The notes under the pieces: model-generated | Told to the model about the DNA's origin: nothing | Databases searched by the model: none | Seen by the model: the letters and a program-made list of their open reading frames with translations, nothing else | Shown: positions 34,144 to 46,292 of the stretch, piece after piece | Layout of the letters: the number at the start of each line of letters is the position of its first letter | Position numbering within the stretch: the stretch's first letter is position 1 | Position numbers and translations under genes: made by a program | Assembly: GCA_025890175.1 (NCBI GenBank) | Contig: JANPYM010000017.1 | Location: forward strand, 232,659-296,658 | DNA length: 64,000 nucleotides | Reading direction: 5' to 3' | Origin: Ciborinia camelliae | Lineage: Eukaryota > Ascomycota > Leotiomycetes > Helotiales > Sclerotiniaceae

Positions 34144-34860
34144 CTCGTCACATAACTACATACTCCCATCACATAACAAAATATCTTCACAAATCAGGCA
34201 TAGTTTTTTATCTTATCTTACATTTAGCGATTAGCATTTGATTAGGCGGAGGATATTTCCATTTCCATTTCCATTTCCATTTTTTTTCTATTTATTTTTT
34301 TAGTTTCTCATCTCTCTCTCATCTCTCTCTCATCTCTCATCTCCTTTCATCACACTCTCACATCTATCTATCTATTTATTTGAGAGCCGGACGAGCCAAA
34401 GCAAAGCAGGGCAAGGGAGGAAATTTCATGATTTACGGATGGACATATGAGAGGAAGGTAGTTCAATGGGCATGAAATGATGTATATACCAAACGAACAT
34501 GATACACACCACGTGGAAAGTCACGATACCAAACCAATTGGAAGCTGGATTGGATGGGATGGGTGGGAAAAGGCTGGAGCGGGTATAGGATGGGCATAGG
34601 CATTGCTAGTACCTACCTACTACGTACGGGTTGGAAATCTTTTAAAGTTTTAAAGTTTTAAATTAAAAGGGAAAAAAATGAGGAATATGAGGAATATGAG
34701 GAAAATGAATATGAATATGAAAATATAATACTTACGTATTTATTCCTGCACTCTTTGATTTTTATTTTTTAAGGGATGGGGATGGGGAGAAGGAGGGGGG
34801 TTGATGGTTTTTTGGGTGGTGTGGTGTGGTTTGGTGTGGTTTGGTGTGGTTTGGTTTGGA

Positions 34861-34963
34861 TTGAATTGAATTGAATTGAATTGAATTGAATTGAATTGAA
34901 TTGAATTGAATTGAATTAAATTGAATTAAATTAAATTGAATTGAATTGAATTGAATTGAATTA
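34861..34963. repeat. TTGAA pentanucleotide repeat
   Basis: About twenty copies of TTGAA with a few TTAAA variants, preceded by TGGTGTGGTT repeats from about 34816. Confidence 0.95.
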
Positions 34964-35185
34964 AAATAAAATTTATATTTTAAAGAAATTCAAAGTTATA
35001 CTCCCATCTAAATATCCAATATCCAATATCCAATCTCGAATCTCGAATCTTCAAAACTCCTTCCATCTATTCTATTCATTTTATTTTATTTTATTCTATT
35101 CTATTTCTTAATCATCCCTTTAAATTTCACACCTATTCGCATTCGTATTCATATTTATATCTAATTTTTCATTCAACAACTCCTT

Positions 35186-35520
35186 TAAATCCTCCTCCTC
35201 TCCTCCTCCTTTAAATCCTTCTCCTCTTCTCCTTCTCCTTCCCCCCCCCCTCCTCCTCCTTATCCTCCTTATCCTCTTTATCCTCCTCATCCTCCTCATC
35301 CTCCTCATCCTCCTTATCCTTCTTATTTTTCTCATTCTTTTTATTCTTTTTATTCTTTTTATCCTTTTCATCCTTCTTATTCTTTTTATTCTTTTTATCC
35401 TTCTTATCCTCCTCCCCTTCCCCTCCTCCTCCTCCTCCTCCTCTCCCTTCCCCTCTCCCTCTCCCTTCCCCTTTACCATTCCCCTCTTCTTCCTCCTTCC
35501 TCTATCCCCATCCCATCTCA
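35186..35520. repeat. Polypyrimidine tract
   Basis: A stretch of over 300 bases, nearly all C and T on the plus strand, built from TCC/CTT/TAT units. The minus strand gives a spurious Arg/Lys/Ile-rich frame. Confidence 0.9.
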
Positions 35521-36462
35521 TCTTAATCTTTCAACAACAACAACTACAATAACCATATTTAATTCTGCATTCGATGATTCTGCATTAAATTTAACTAATC
35601 AGTATATCATATCCTGTATATATCATATTAATTATAACTATTATATTATATCATATTATATAATATAGAATAAACCCTACAAATAACAAACTAAAGAATT
35701 TCTCCAACTAGCTATAGGTACCTACCTACATAGAGAAATAGAAATAGAGAAATAGATACCTAGTTAGAGAGGTAGTCTTTCATCTCATATCAAATCTTAT
35801 CCTCCCATCATTTCATATCTTATCCTCTGATTTCATCTCATCTCATCTCCCTGATCCCACCTCATCTCACCACCCTCACTATAGGTACCTTATCACGCTA
35901 CCACGCTACCTAGCCACCTAGCCACACGAATGCACCCCTTCATTCTCCAATTCAATTCAATTCTCCAAGTCAATTCTCCAATTCCATTCTCCAATTCTCA
36001 AACCATTCATCTCAAACCATTCATCTCATCTCGTAACTCATCATCTATCCATCCACCCACCCATCCATCCATCCATCCATCATCATATCATATAACCATG
36101 ATGATTCAAATCCAAATTCAAATCCAAATCCATCCCCAATCAACATCCATCCATCCATCCATCCCCGATCAACTATTCAATTCCAATTCCAATCAAATTC
36201 CATCAAATTCCATCAAATCAAATTCCATCAAATCCAACCTCTTCATCAAAAAATCATCAATCATATGCATCACCCACCCAACTAACCAATCAACCAACCA
36301 ACCGACCAACCGACCTATCCCCCCAACCCAAATCAGACCAAATCAGACCAAATCAAATCAAATCACCAAAATCCATATCCATATCCATATCCATATACAA
36401 CCAACTCCCCCTTCCCCCTTCCCTATGAACTCCCCTTCCAACCGCCCACGCTACCCCACCCC

Positions 36463-36524
36463 ACCCAACCCAACCCAACCCAACCCANNNNNNNNNNACC
36501 CAACCCAACCCAAACCAACGACCA
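36463..36524. repeat. CCCAA repeat with a 10-N gap (36488-36497)
   Basis: CCCAA units run into ten N and continue after them, so the true repeat length is unresolved in this assembly. Confidence 0.95.
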
Positions 36525-37131
36525 GAAAATGCAGCAAAACATTACGCATCATTCAATATCATTCCAATCCAATCCAGCGTATGCCGTACCTTTTCATTCC
36601 TATTCATTCCAATCCATTTCATCCCATTTCATCCCATCAAAAATTTCAATTCGTTTCGAATCGCGCATGATGTTCTTGCGTCCGATTTCCTCAGGAGCAT
36701 CATTCGTTTGCTTCAAGGATCTTGTACGACCGTGCTGCTATCTCTTGTACCCGCAGCGCCCAAGGTTCAGTCCAACTCCTATCCACTCATCCGTCATCCA
36801 TCATTCTCCATCCATCGAGATGAGGTACCGTACCACGGTGTACCAGAATCGAATAGATATTTCGCCACGTTTCATAAAGCTATGATGGATGATATTATCT
36901 GGACGTCCCCCACATGACTTTCGCTTGGGATTATCGCTTGCGAAGGTCGAGGTGCCGCATATTCATCCGTCCCCCTCAATAATATCGGCCCAATAATCCT
37001 TCCGAGCACGAGAAAATTTCATCATCTCCGACAGAGATTCAATGCAATATGCAAGCACGCTTCTCCTTCGAAATCATGTTCGGAGATATCGCACTTTCAC
37101 CCCACAAGTGATGGTTCTTCTATCCCCCCTC

Positions 37132-38514
37132 TCATTCAATCACCATCTTCCTCGAGCCCCCCACCATCGTCCACCCTAAAGCCCTCAAAGCATTCTCATC
37201 TCTCGCCCTAATAATCGTGCAGGCCGGTAACATCGGATTAGAGGGATCAACATGCGACGCATCTTTTGCCGCCTGTTCAATTGCGTCCATTTCCTCTTTG
37301 CACGCTTGTGAATCTAGGGGACAAACTGTTATTGGCTGCCGAAGATTAATGTCACGGGCGCCGGAGAGATGAGCCTTTAAATTGTATTAGTTGGGGTTCA
37401 ATGAGATGGTTTCGGGAAAGGGGAAGGGTAGTGGGTTTGGGTATATAGGATAATCAATATACACACCTTTACAACGAGAAAAAACTCTATCTTATACAAT
37501 GTCCCCGTCGTCGTAAATGAATTAACCAAATGCCTTGGAAAAGCCGCTTTTCCCTTCCTGATAATCCCATCCGAATCCCTCAAATCCTTCGATGGATACA
37601 CCAATCCCAAAGTCGTGTAATATCCCGCCTCTGGCAACTTCACTCCTACCGTTGCGGTCTGCTTGGCGACGCGATTGATCTTCTTCGTAGGTTCATCCCC
37701 TTCAGGGTTGTATGTGATCTCCTCTTCTATACCAATCGTAATCTTTTGTATGACCACCTTTGTAGCTTTCTTTAACCATATGGGATTGGGTAATAATTGG
37801 ACAAAAACACTAACTGGATCCGAGGGGCCAAATGACCCTTTTGATATCGATGATTTCAACGTAACAAGATGATCCGAATTCTTCTCTGCCGTTTCTGGTC
37901 GATTGTACATGCCAAATGTCGAAAGAGTATCATATCTCTGAATCGGAACTGGGAATGCGAATTTCTTCTGGTCTTGTCCCTGTTGAACCGTAACCACCAA
38001 CTCGTAATAAGTTTCCGCCGTGCGACTAGGTAACTGCAGACTCGCCGGCGGAATGCGTCGATTTGATTCTTCCCCTCCTCTTCCAAAAGGTATGAACAAT
38101 ACGAAAGGGAGATCCATCAAGACCACACTTTCGCTTTCCTTCCCTGCCGTACATCGAAACAATAATAACTCCTTCCCAACCACATCCGTCGTTTCCCGTC
38201 GAGGTGTCCCCAAATGTTTCTTCGCTATCGATTCCGCAGATGGATGGACCGTTTCTCGTCGCTGTAAACATATTCGTACCAGCGATATCGCTATCGGCGC
38301 AGAAATTCCAGTGAGGGGTCGGATCTCTACTTTTCCCTCTATCCTAGGCTATATTCTCTCGAGTTAATACCAAACCGTACAATGAATTCGCAATGACAAT
38401 TGCTAGATGGGGACAAGAAGGAAAGTGAGAACCTACAAGCGTAGCAGAAATTCCAGGATATCCAACCAGAAAATTACTGTTGGGGGGTCCGGAGACTCGG
38501 ACAAAGGCAGACAT
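37132..38514 (-). CDS. Arrestin-like protein (LDB19/Art1-type arrestin fold)
   Basis: Exons 38514-38437, 38348-37467 and 37374-37132 join in frame to 400 aa. The N-terminus reads SAFVRVSGPPNSNFLVGYPG, then ISATLPRIEGKVEIRP and SLVRICLQRRETVHP, which matches the arrestin N-domain layout of the fungal Ldb19-like group. The middle holds beta-rich arrestin segments (SSISKGSFGPSDPVSVFVQLLP, YYTTLGLVYP). The last exon, which a simple ORF call misses, gives ARDINLRQPITVCPLD and a conserved-looking Trp near the end. Yeast Ldb19/Art1 is an adaptor that recruits the ubiquitin ligase Rsp5 to plasma-membrane transporters. I see no PPxY motif in this protein, so an Rsp5 adaptor role is uncertain. The ATG at 38514 is chosen; an in-frame TTG lies 15 nt upstream. 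Confidence 0.78.
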
Positions 38515-39964
38515 ATCGTGCACACCCAATGTTCACTGGCGCCACCGCGCGGGTTTGCGCCAACTGGAAAACAATGTTGTTGAGCAGCGTGGGTTGTGTT
38601 GAAAGTTCAAGTCTCATATGTAAGGTGTATGTATGTATGTATGCGGTAAGTCAGTTTGCGCAAATTGTGGGGTTGAGTGTCGGTGATATAGCTTTCGTCA
38701 TCACCATATAAGCAAGGCTCAGCTCTCGTGGGAGGGTAGATTTTCGAGGGTACGAGTAACTGGTTTTGTTTTTGCGAGGTTCGTTTATTGTTTATCTGGG
38801 AGGTAGGTACAGTAAGAAGGTCTGGATTCCCTCGGTTCTTCGGTGGAAAGTTGATTGCCCTGGTTTTGGTTTTGGTTTTTGGATGAAAGTTGAGAAGATA
38901 TGGAGATCGGAGGAGAGAGAGAGAGAGAGAGATGTATTTAATGGATGATAGAAACGATGAGTAAAGGAAGGAATTTTTAAAGATTAAGATGGATATTTTA
39001 GAAGGAACAGTTTGGTAATGGAATTAAAATTGAAATTCAGTAACAGTGGGAACAATTGGAAAACGGTTTGTTCTTTCATGGGTGTGTGTAATGTGTAATG
39101 TAGTTAAGTAGGTAGGTAGTTTTAAGAGGTTGTAAGGGTTAAAGGTCAGGTAGGTAGGTAGAGTGAGAAGTGCATTCATCTAGATTCTTGACTAGTATAA
39201 ATCAACAAGTAAGTACGTACAGATGATGAGATTCAGTAACAAAACTAGCTATTAGTATAAGTCAACAATAAAAAGAGCTTGGAGTTTCAATATATGTCAC
39301 TCAGATAAGAATGTTTTTAATTTTCTGATTTATTAAGAAGTATTTGTAGGTACCTATATATATAGGTATATTTCTCCCGTCTTCCATAATCTAATCCCTT
39401 CGTAAACAAGAGAAGATAGAAAAGGATGAAATGAAATGACGATACCTACTACCTACCTACTCCATAGAACACAGTAGAAATGACAACCTGGAACCCATTA
39501 TAAACATCAAAAGATCTCCCTCAATAATTCACTCAAAACACTAATCATAACATAACAAGCTCAACCTGGACAGCTCAAGCTTCTGAAGATCCGATCCGAT
39601 GCGATCCACCGCAATTGGACCAATCCCCCGCCTCTCCCTTCGCACACCAGTCCCGTCCAGTCCCAGTCCCGCGCAATCAACCAACCGAAAATTCCCTAGC
39701 CGCGAGCCAGCCTTGCCTTACTGGCTCGTCCCGATAACCATAAAACCTAGGTAACCATAAATTCATTGATTAGCCTTCCACAGCCGGTCTAGCCTTGCGT
39801 CCCATCATCACATATTAAAAAAGTAAAAGCTTCCCTCAGCCTTTCCTTTCAGCTTGTGCGCCTACGAACCAGCAAACCAGCGAACCAAAACCATTTATTC
39901 TTACCATTGAATAAACAATCCCAAAAGATAAAATATACGAGCACCTGCATCTATAAACATCATC
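38515..39964. other. Divergent promoter region between arrestin-like gene and cyp10
   Basis: The 1.45 kb separate two divergently transcribed genes. It contains short TAGGTAGG and GAGA runs (38914-38932) but no gene. The 120 bases before cyp10 hold CCAGCAAACCAGCGAACCAAAACC, a pyrimidine-poor leader. Confidence 0.5.
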
Positions 39965-40654
39965 ATGTCGGTCACTTTACACACCAGCTTAGGCGATATT
40001 AAAATCGAGGTGTTCTGCGAAAGTGTACCAAAGACTGCAGAGGTAAATATTTCTCCATCTTTTCTTTCCTTTCCTTTCCTTCCCTTCCCATCCATCAATT
40101 CCCTACATATCTCATCATTTCCATCTTTCTACATACCGGATCTTGGAACATCATAGGTAGCCATCCATAACAATAAAAATAACAACAAAAAAAAATCTAA
40201 CAACACCAACCGCAACCCTTAGAATTTCCTCGCACACTGCGCCTCACACTACTACGACGAATCGCCCATCCACCGACTAATCCCGACCTTCATGGTACAA
40301 ACCGGCGGGCCATCGCCCAGCAACGCGCTGTTCCCCTCGCAACCCAAGGGGGGGACCTCGATCTGGGAGGGGCCATTCGACGACGAGATCCGGCCTTCGC
40401 TCCGGCACAACGCGCGGGGCATGGTGAGTATGGCCAACAAAGGTCCGGGGACCAACGGCTCGCAATTCTTCATCCTCTTTGCGCCCGCCCCGCATTTGGA
40501 CGGCCAGAATACCGTCTTTGGTCATGTCTTGGGAGAGGAGAGTGCAAGGGTGCTGGGGGAGATGGAGCGCCTGGAGGTCGATAGGAAGAATAGGCCTAAG
40601 GAGACGGTGGTGATTGAGAGGGTGACGGTACATGCTAATCCTTTGGCTGGGTGA
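39965..40654 (+). CDS. cyp10: Cyclophilin-type peptidyl-prolyl isomerase, PPIL3/Cyp10 group
   Basis: Exon 1 (39965-40042) ends at GAG, and after a 180-nt intron exon 2 (40223-40654) completes 169 aa. The protein is a minimal single-domain cyclophilin: TSLGDIKIEVFCESVPKTAENF, HRLIPTFMVQTGG, SMANKGPGTNGSQFFI and PHLDGQNTVFGHV. It lacks signal peptide and extra domains and ends in VHANPLAG, matching PPIL3-type proteins, which are spliceosome-associated. Active-site residues (Arg in HRL, Phe in FMVQ, QFF) are present. A short insertion (PSPSNALFPSQPKGG) replaces the usual DPTGTGKGG loop. Exon 2 is more GC-rich than its flanks. Confidence 0.93.
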
Positions 40655-41563
40655 GATGAGAGACTGTGGATGAATGAATGAGGATAAAAAGTGACGACAG
40701 AAGGGGAAAAAATAGTTTGGTGGGGGGAAGATGGATGGATAGGTTACACATGAAATTGACCATTGATGAAAATCATGGAGTTGGAGGCCTAGGCCTGTCT
40801 AATCTGACATGAAAAAGACGACAAGGGGCTAGATTATTGGTCCAAGGTGACGCGTGTCGGGTCAGAGTAGGACGCAGATATCAGCCCTGGAAATATTAGG
40901 TGCCTTCGCCTTCGGGACGGTGGTCTAGTTGCAGCGACCCGGGGTTTTGGACGCGCTTTGTGTAACATCAGTTGGGGGCGAAGGAGCTGGAATGATGCGA
41001 AAGTCATACAAGGAATCATCGAGATGTATAGATAGGCTATCGCGGTTGGGATGAATAAATCAATAATTGGTTCTAGATCAATTGGATTCAACATATTGAA
41101 AACCTCAGCTCTCGCACGCATGTTTTTCTGGGCTGCTTCAATTTGAATTTTTGATGCTAGATTAGCCAATTCTCGATCTTGAAACTCTCACCCCATCTTC
41201 GCAGAGAACTTTCAGGCTATGACTTAACGTACTAATGGCACATCAGATGACATGATTACCCAATGTCAAACTTGCTTATCCCCGAGTCACGCATAGTCAA
41301 AGGATAGTCAGACAGACAACAAGTATGGATACTCAAGATGGCTTATTCCATGCCATTAAATGGATGCGCATTTGCTAAATCATAATTGCCACTTAGTTGA
41401 TGTCAAGAATATATTAGCATTCCTCGATTGCCCTGACTAACGCCTCGTGATATACATATCCTAAAATCTATGTACCACCGAACTCCGAGGGTAACTTGGT
41501 ATCCCAGCCCATTGAATGGTCGCATTACGAATGACCTCCCAATCGCAAAGATAAAGCTAAAAT
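40655..41563. other. Convergent spacer between cyp10 and the phosphatase gene
   Basis: No supportable gene. A minus-strand frame at 41169-40834 (111 codons) starts with a helical-looking segment but becomes Arg-rich and unrecognisable. Confidence 0.45.
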
Positions 41564-43615
41564 TCATACGCCCATACCTAAACCGATAACCTCGAATATT
41601 ATCGGATTGCCTTCGACTGCCAACCACGCGATACCTGAATGGTTAGCTTGTGATCTATACTTCGCTGTAATCGACTTACCACTATAGACGACGAGTTTTG
41701 TAACTACTTCGACATCGTACCTCACACGAGGCTTCTCTAGCCTAGAGAACATTAACGTCTCGTCTAGCTCCTTTTCCTGCCCAACTGTAATCTCATCCTC
41801 TTCAGCATCATCTCCCTCAACCCCCGGAGTAGATATCCCTGGAGTGTACATAACATGACCTGCCCCCATCATCTGTTCATAGGATCCAACTCTCGATTGT
41901 GCTGGAGTAGGTAAATTCATGCCTCCATGAATTGGCATCATACCCGATGTTACAGCACCATCCGTGGTTGGCTGCTTAGATGCAAAATAATCTTTTGCTT
42001 CCTTCGTAGCGATTTGACGTGGACTCATCCCCTCAAAAACATCGGTGAGACTGTCTCTCCTTCTCTTCTCCCGATAAGCCAGAGTTTCGTATGCATCGGC
42101 CGCTGATTGGGGTCCAACGGATACAGCACGGCCCCGCCCCGCATGTCGAATAGATGAAATCAAGCTTGGCAAATCGGACACAGATGGCATAACATTATCC
42201 ACCTTCAACCTCGATGGGATGTTGTTGTATTCCGAAGCAGGCATAAAGAACTTTCGGGGTAAGATTAAACCTGTATTTTCGATGGCCCGGAAGATATGTG
42301 GAAGGAATTTCAACAACGTTCGCTTCATGACCTCTCTCCAAGCAAAAATCACCAACACCCCAATAATGACTCGTAGTATTACAATGGTCCAGCCCATGTG
42401 GTTCAGGTCGAATGGAACTGTCGCTGGAACTGGGACGTTCCAAGCCCAGCCACCTGACGCATAATGCCAGCCTCCAAGCTCAACCCCTATCATAACCGCT
42501 GCAAATGCGACACTGTCATCAAAACATGGACAGTCATCAGCTGGCTCTGGATGAACTCTTATTAGAAGAATAATGACGATGGCGATTGTGACAGGAGCCT
42601 TCCAGGTACTGCTGTGAAGGTAGTTGTCGATGGCCGACCCATATACGCACTCAACGATAGAAATGAGTGCTCCTAGTACGCTCCCAAAAATTACATCCAC
42701 AAAGCCATGCATACCGCAGTAAAGTCTTCCTAGTACAATAGAGAAGGCGTAAGAATAACTCACAATCTCCAGAGCCAGTTTCGTTGTAGGAAGCAATTGG
42801 CATTCTGGAGAATGGAGAGTGAAAAGCGCATATACAGCTACCGATACAGCATTGGCAGAATGTGTCGATGGAAATCCATATTCGAGTGCAGCCGAGCCCG
42901 ACATAGTAATGCGGTGTAGAGGTGGTGATAATGGTCGAGGTAGTGAGAACATATCTTTAATAAATCCCGTCAAAAAGACACCTGTTGCCAATATGTGAAC
43001 CATCCTGAAGACCAGTCAGTCAATGTCTGCGACCAGTAGTCAAGAAACCCATTACCCTCTTCCCAAAGATGTATGCCCGCACCAGAACAGAATTGGAAGA
43101 ACAATCATAAAGAAAGTATGTGTTCCAAGGTTCGCTGTGACGGCAAAATAACTGTCAAGTGCCTGGGACCTCATCTTATCCTGCATCCAAGCCAAATACG
43201 GTGTCTCCCATCGAATTAACGGCAATAGAGCCTGTCGCATATTGTATCTCCATGGTGGAAGTTTGCGCTTGTCTGCGGGGTCGTTATCAGTACAGTTTCA
43301 TTGAGAGATTGCTACTCAAGTGGATGAACCCTTCATGAAAACTCGACTAGAGTATTTGAAAAGAGAAGGTATGTATGTGCATCTTCGAGCAATCTGGTAG
43401 ATTGCCCAATGAATGTCTCGATAACAAGATAACGAATATAGCAGAGGGGCATTGCGCGCAGGAATAATCCCATAATCACTATACTCACAGTGATCTAAAC
43501 TTTTCAAACCTGCATCAATAACATCTGGAGGAGCAGTAATTGATATCGATGGTGGTTTAGTATTATTATTCGATTTCTCAATTTCTAGGCCATCGCCATT
43601 TGGAGTCGGACCCAT
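41564..43615 (-). CDS. lcb3: Dihydrosphingosine/sphingosine 1-phosphate phosphatase
   Basis: Exons 43615-43489, 43272-43056, 43004-41680 and 41634-41564 join in frame to 579 aa. The PAP2 phosphatase signature is complete: KDMFSLPRP (131-139), PSTHS (160-164) and GRLYCGMHGFVDV with Arg208, His214 and Asp218. Ahead of it SLDHYKRKLPPWRY and RWETPYLAWMQDKMR are typical of the Lcb3/Ysr3 family. Multiple membrane segments cross the ER. The enzyme dephosphorylates long-chain-base phosphates and so feeds ceramide synthesis. A Ser-rich, hydrophilic insertion (about residues 400-530) precedes a last hydrophobic segment. The final 45-nt intron (41679-41635) keeps frame and has no stop, so it could be retained; splicing gives VVYSGIAWLAVEG, which looks native. 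First intron is 216 nt. Confidence 0.92.
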
Positions 43616-44654
43616 GGATGCATTCGATGAAGCAGCATCTATATCTTTGCCCGTTCGAGATTAGAACCTTAATAAGTCTTACAGTAGTAAGGATTGAAGA
43701 GTTTGGTAAGAAGGAACGAAATAGAGGGGAAATTCTCCCAGTAAGAAAGATAAGAGAGGAAAAATGAGTGACAGCAAATATATAAATGAGATGAGTGAGA
43801 TAAGATGAGATGGGATGGGATGGGATTGAAGCTTTCTTTCCCTTGGGTTCCAGGTTTCCTTTGAAGAAAGAAGTCTAGGTAATAAACGTCAAGGTTATCT
43901 AGTACCTATCCCGTCCATAAAAGAGATCTTTGGGGGATTCGATTCGAAACACCACCAAGCCAATTGGAAGATTTGATTTGAAGTGCTTGATTGATCTTCA
44001 ATGTTCCGTCAATCCCTTCGAACTTTGGACTAGGTTGGACTTCGACTTCTTATCGCCGTTTTACCATCATCTTTTATCACTGCATTAAAAAGTGACATGC
44101 ACTAGCCACAATATTGCACAGACCTCGGGCGTGTTCGAAAGGGTTGTGCCACACCCTGCCACACCCTGCCACACCTGCCACACCTGCCACACCTGCCACA
44201 CCTGCCACACTTTATTTTTGGTGAAGTTGCCGGGGTAACCATTTCGATCCATGTAAATGTAAATAACTCTAACATTCGAGTAACTTTCTAGGTACCAACT
44301 ACCAAGTTGATAGGTATCTACTATCACTAAACCTTAAACATTGGGAACTTCGAAGCTTTTCGAGACTTTCTTCCATTCTTGAAATTCGTTCCATTCTATT
44401 CATTCCATCTATCCAAAAAAAAGGCACCACTTTTATCCTCCATCCCAAACGTTATTCTATTCTCTATTATCAAACATTTGGCTTTTGGAATACCTAATTA
44501 GAATCATTGTCTTAAAAAAAATAAAGGTTCTCGTCATCGGAAAGTCATTAGGTTCGTTGACTGTTGACTCGAATTCACTGTACAACTTCGTCTCATAATA
44601 CCCACCACCCACCACCCACTACCACCTCAGCTTCTAAGCAACAACCACAAAATA
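43616..44654. other. Divergent promoter region, phosphatase and rho4
   Basis: No gene. It contains the CCTGCCACA minisatellite (44147-44210) and GGGAT repeats near 43810. The bases before 44655 form a CCACC-rich and CAACAACCACAAA leader for rho4. Confidence 0.5.
44147..44210. repeat. CCTGCCACA minisatellite
   Basis: About seven tandem copies of a 9-10-bp unit, CCTGCCACA with CCTGCCACAC variants, in the rho4 upstream region. Confidence 0.93.
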
Positions 44655-45612
44655 ATGGCTACGCAATATCAATCAAATCAACACTCGAGGCGTGAAAGTG
44701 TATCCGAAAAATACGACGCAACTTCACGAAGGAATACTACACAACGTCGCGAACAAAGTCAAAGATCAAGTGACGGAACAGTTAGTACAATGATGAGCAA
44801 CGCTTCGACGGGGAGGGAATCAGCATCTACACATATGACGGCGGGTCCTGCATATTCAAAAAAAATTGTTGTGGTTGGTGATGGTGGATGTGGGAAGACT
44901 TGTCTTCTGATAAGTTATAGTCAAGGGTATTTCCCAGAGGTATGATGGTTACCGCGCTTGGAGCTATTAGACATATGGCTAATGCTAATGCTTTTCTAGA
45001 AATACGTCCCAACAGTATTCGAGAATTATATCACCTACCCAACACATCAACAGACAGGCAAGACACTCGAGTTGGCGTTATGGGATACTGCAGGACAAGA
45101 GGAATATGATCGTCTTCGTCCATTATCATACCCCGAGACCGATTTGTTGTTTGTTTGTTTCGCCATCGACTGCCCTAATTCACTCGAAAATGTTACGGAT
45201 AAAGTAAGATAAGGAAGGAAATAGATAACCAAAGTCATCATACTAATTGACTGTATAGTGGTATCCCGAAGTCCTGCATTTTTGCCCATACACACCTCTT
45301 ATACTCGTCGGGTTAAAATCCGACTTACGAACGAAACGTACATGTATCGATCTCCTCAAAACCCAAGGTCTCACACCTGTCACCACCGAGCAAGGAATGG
45401 CCGTTGCAAGAAAGATGGGAGCTCGCTATATGGAGTGTAGTAGTAAGGAGATGACCGGTGTGGAGGAAATCTTTACCGAAGCCATCAACACAGTTGTCGT
45501 CAATGATCGAAGCAACCAACAAACCACATCATCGAATGGTCCACCCGGTACATCAGGTTCGCAGGGTGTAATCATTCCGAAAAAGAAGAAGCGCAATTGT
45601 CGATTCTTGTAA
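44655..45612 (+). CDS. rho4: Rho4-type small GTPase
   Basis: Exons 44655-44939, 45000-45203 and 45259-45612 join in frame to 280 aa. An N-terminal Ser/Arg-rich extension of about 65 residues is the hallmark of fungal Rho4. The GTPase core has the P-loop GDGGCGKT (75-82), effector region [27 protein letters not shown] (Gln128 is the catalytic Gln), a degenerate NKxD site read as LKSD, and ECSSKE. The basic C-terminus [10 protein letters not shown] ends in the CAAX box CRFL (277-280), which favours geranylgeranylation. Rho4 acts at septa with formins to direct cytokinesis in filamentous fungi. All three introns sit at codon boundaries. Confidence in the Rho4 label is high because of the extension and length. 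Confidence 0.95.
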
Positions 45613-46292
45613 TGACCCACCCTCCACCACATCATCACCATTACGTATTCCAACAAAGCACAACATGAGCATGATATTTTGAAACGACATACGAACTGCA
45701 TAACATAACGAGGAGTGTATAATTGTGGAAATCTGCAACCATTGGGCAGATTTTAGGAAATTGAGCATTGCATTGATTAGCATTGCTTCATAGTCTTTCA
45801 CCTTTTTATTTTCCTACTTCTTTTCATCGCACTCTCGTACCACTGGAGCAGGACTGGACTGGACTTTCTCCGGTAATTTTTTTTTACTTTACTTTCGATT
45901 TGCGGGGGGGTTTGACCTTCTTGTGAATCAGTCAGGGAACTGAGGGAACTGTGAACACAACAAACTGATTATGAGCGAGCGAATTCGGCTCTTTCTTATG
46001 TATAACGAAACTTTGTTGGTAGACAATACATATCATACTCTTAACGGATAGATAATCCTTGGTTCTTGTGTTTTTTTACTTTCTGTCGTGGATGCCGTGA
46101 AATGCGTGAATTTAGTGAGGAAATGTGAAATGTAAAATGTAAATAAGGGTATCGTACTCCAGTCCGGAACTCCTCACCCGTCATCCTCATCCTGACATGT
46201 CTATCATATGAATGTACTCGTGAATTGATCCTTGCTCCTCCCCTCCCCTGCTCCGCAGACCTAACCCCAACGTCTCTCTTCATCCTCAAAAC
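45613..46292. other. Convergent spacer between rho4 and dad1
   Basis: Non-coding. Short frames on both strands overlap the rho4 3' end and are unsupported. Confidence 0.5.

Larger units (their letters stand above)
33979..37131. other. Microsatellite-rich tract with assembly gap
   Basis: Three kilobases made almost wholly of simple repeats and biased DNA: GCAT (34112-34143), TTTCCA and CTCTCAT runs (34255-34350), TGTGG and TTGAA repeats (34816-34963), a polypyrimidine block (35186-35520), CAATTC/CATC/CCATC runs (35930-36170), and CCCAA repeats flanking ten N. Long open frames here (for example 35120-35521 and 35930-36670) simply translate the repeats. No gene is supported. The distal part, 36650-37100, is more complex but unannotatable. 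Confidence 0.6.

Noticed and set aside
35120..35521. 133-codon minus-strand frame rich in Arg, Lys and Ile
   Set aside because: It is the antisense of the polypyrimidine microsatellite.
35930..36670. 246-codon open frame
   Set aside because: It runs through the ten-N gap and translates CATC/CCATC/CCCAA repeats; no protein-like composition.
40834..41169. 111-codon minus-strand frame
   Set aside because: Starts plausibly but becomes Arg/Pro-rich, with no homologue that I recognise and no splice partner.
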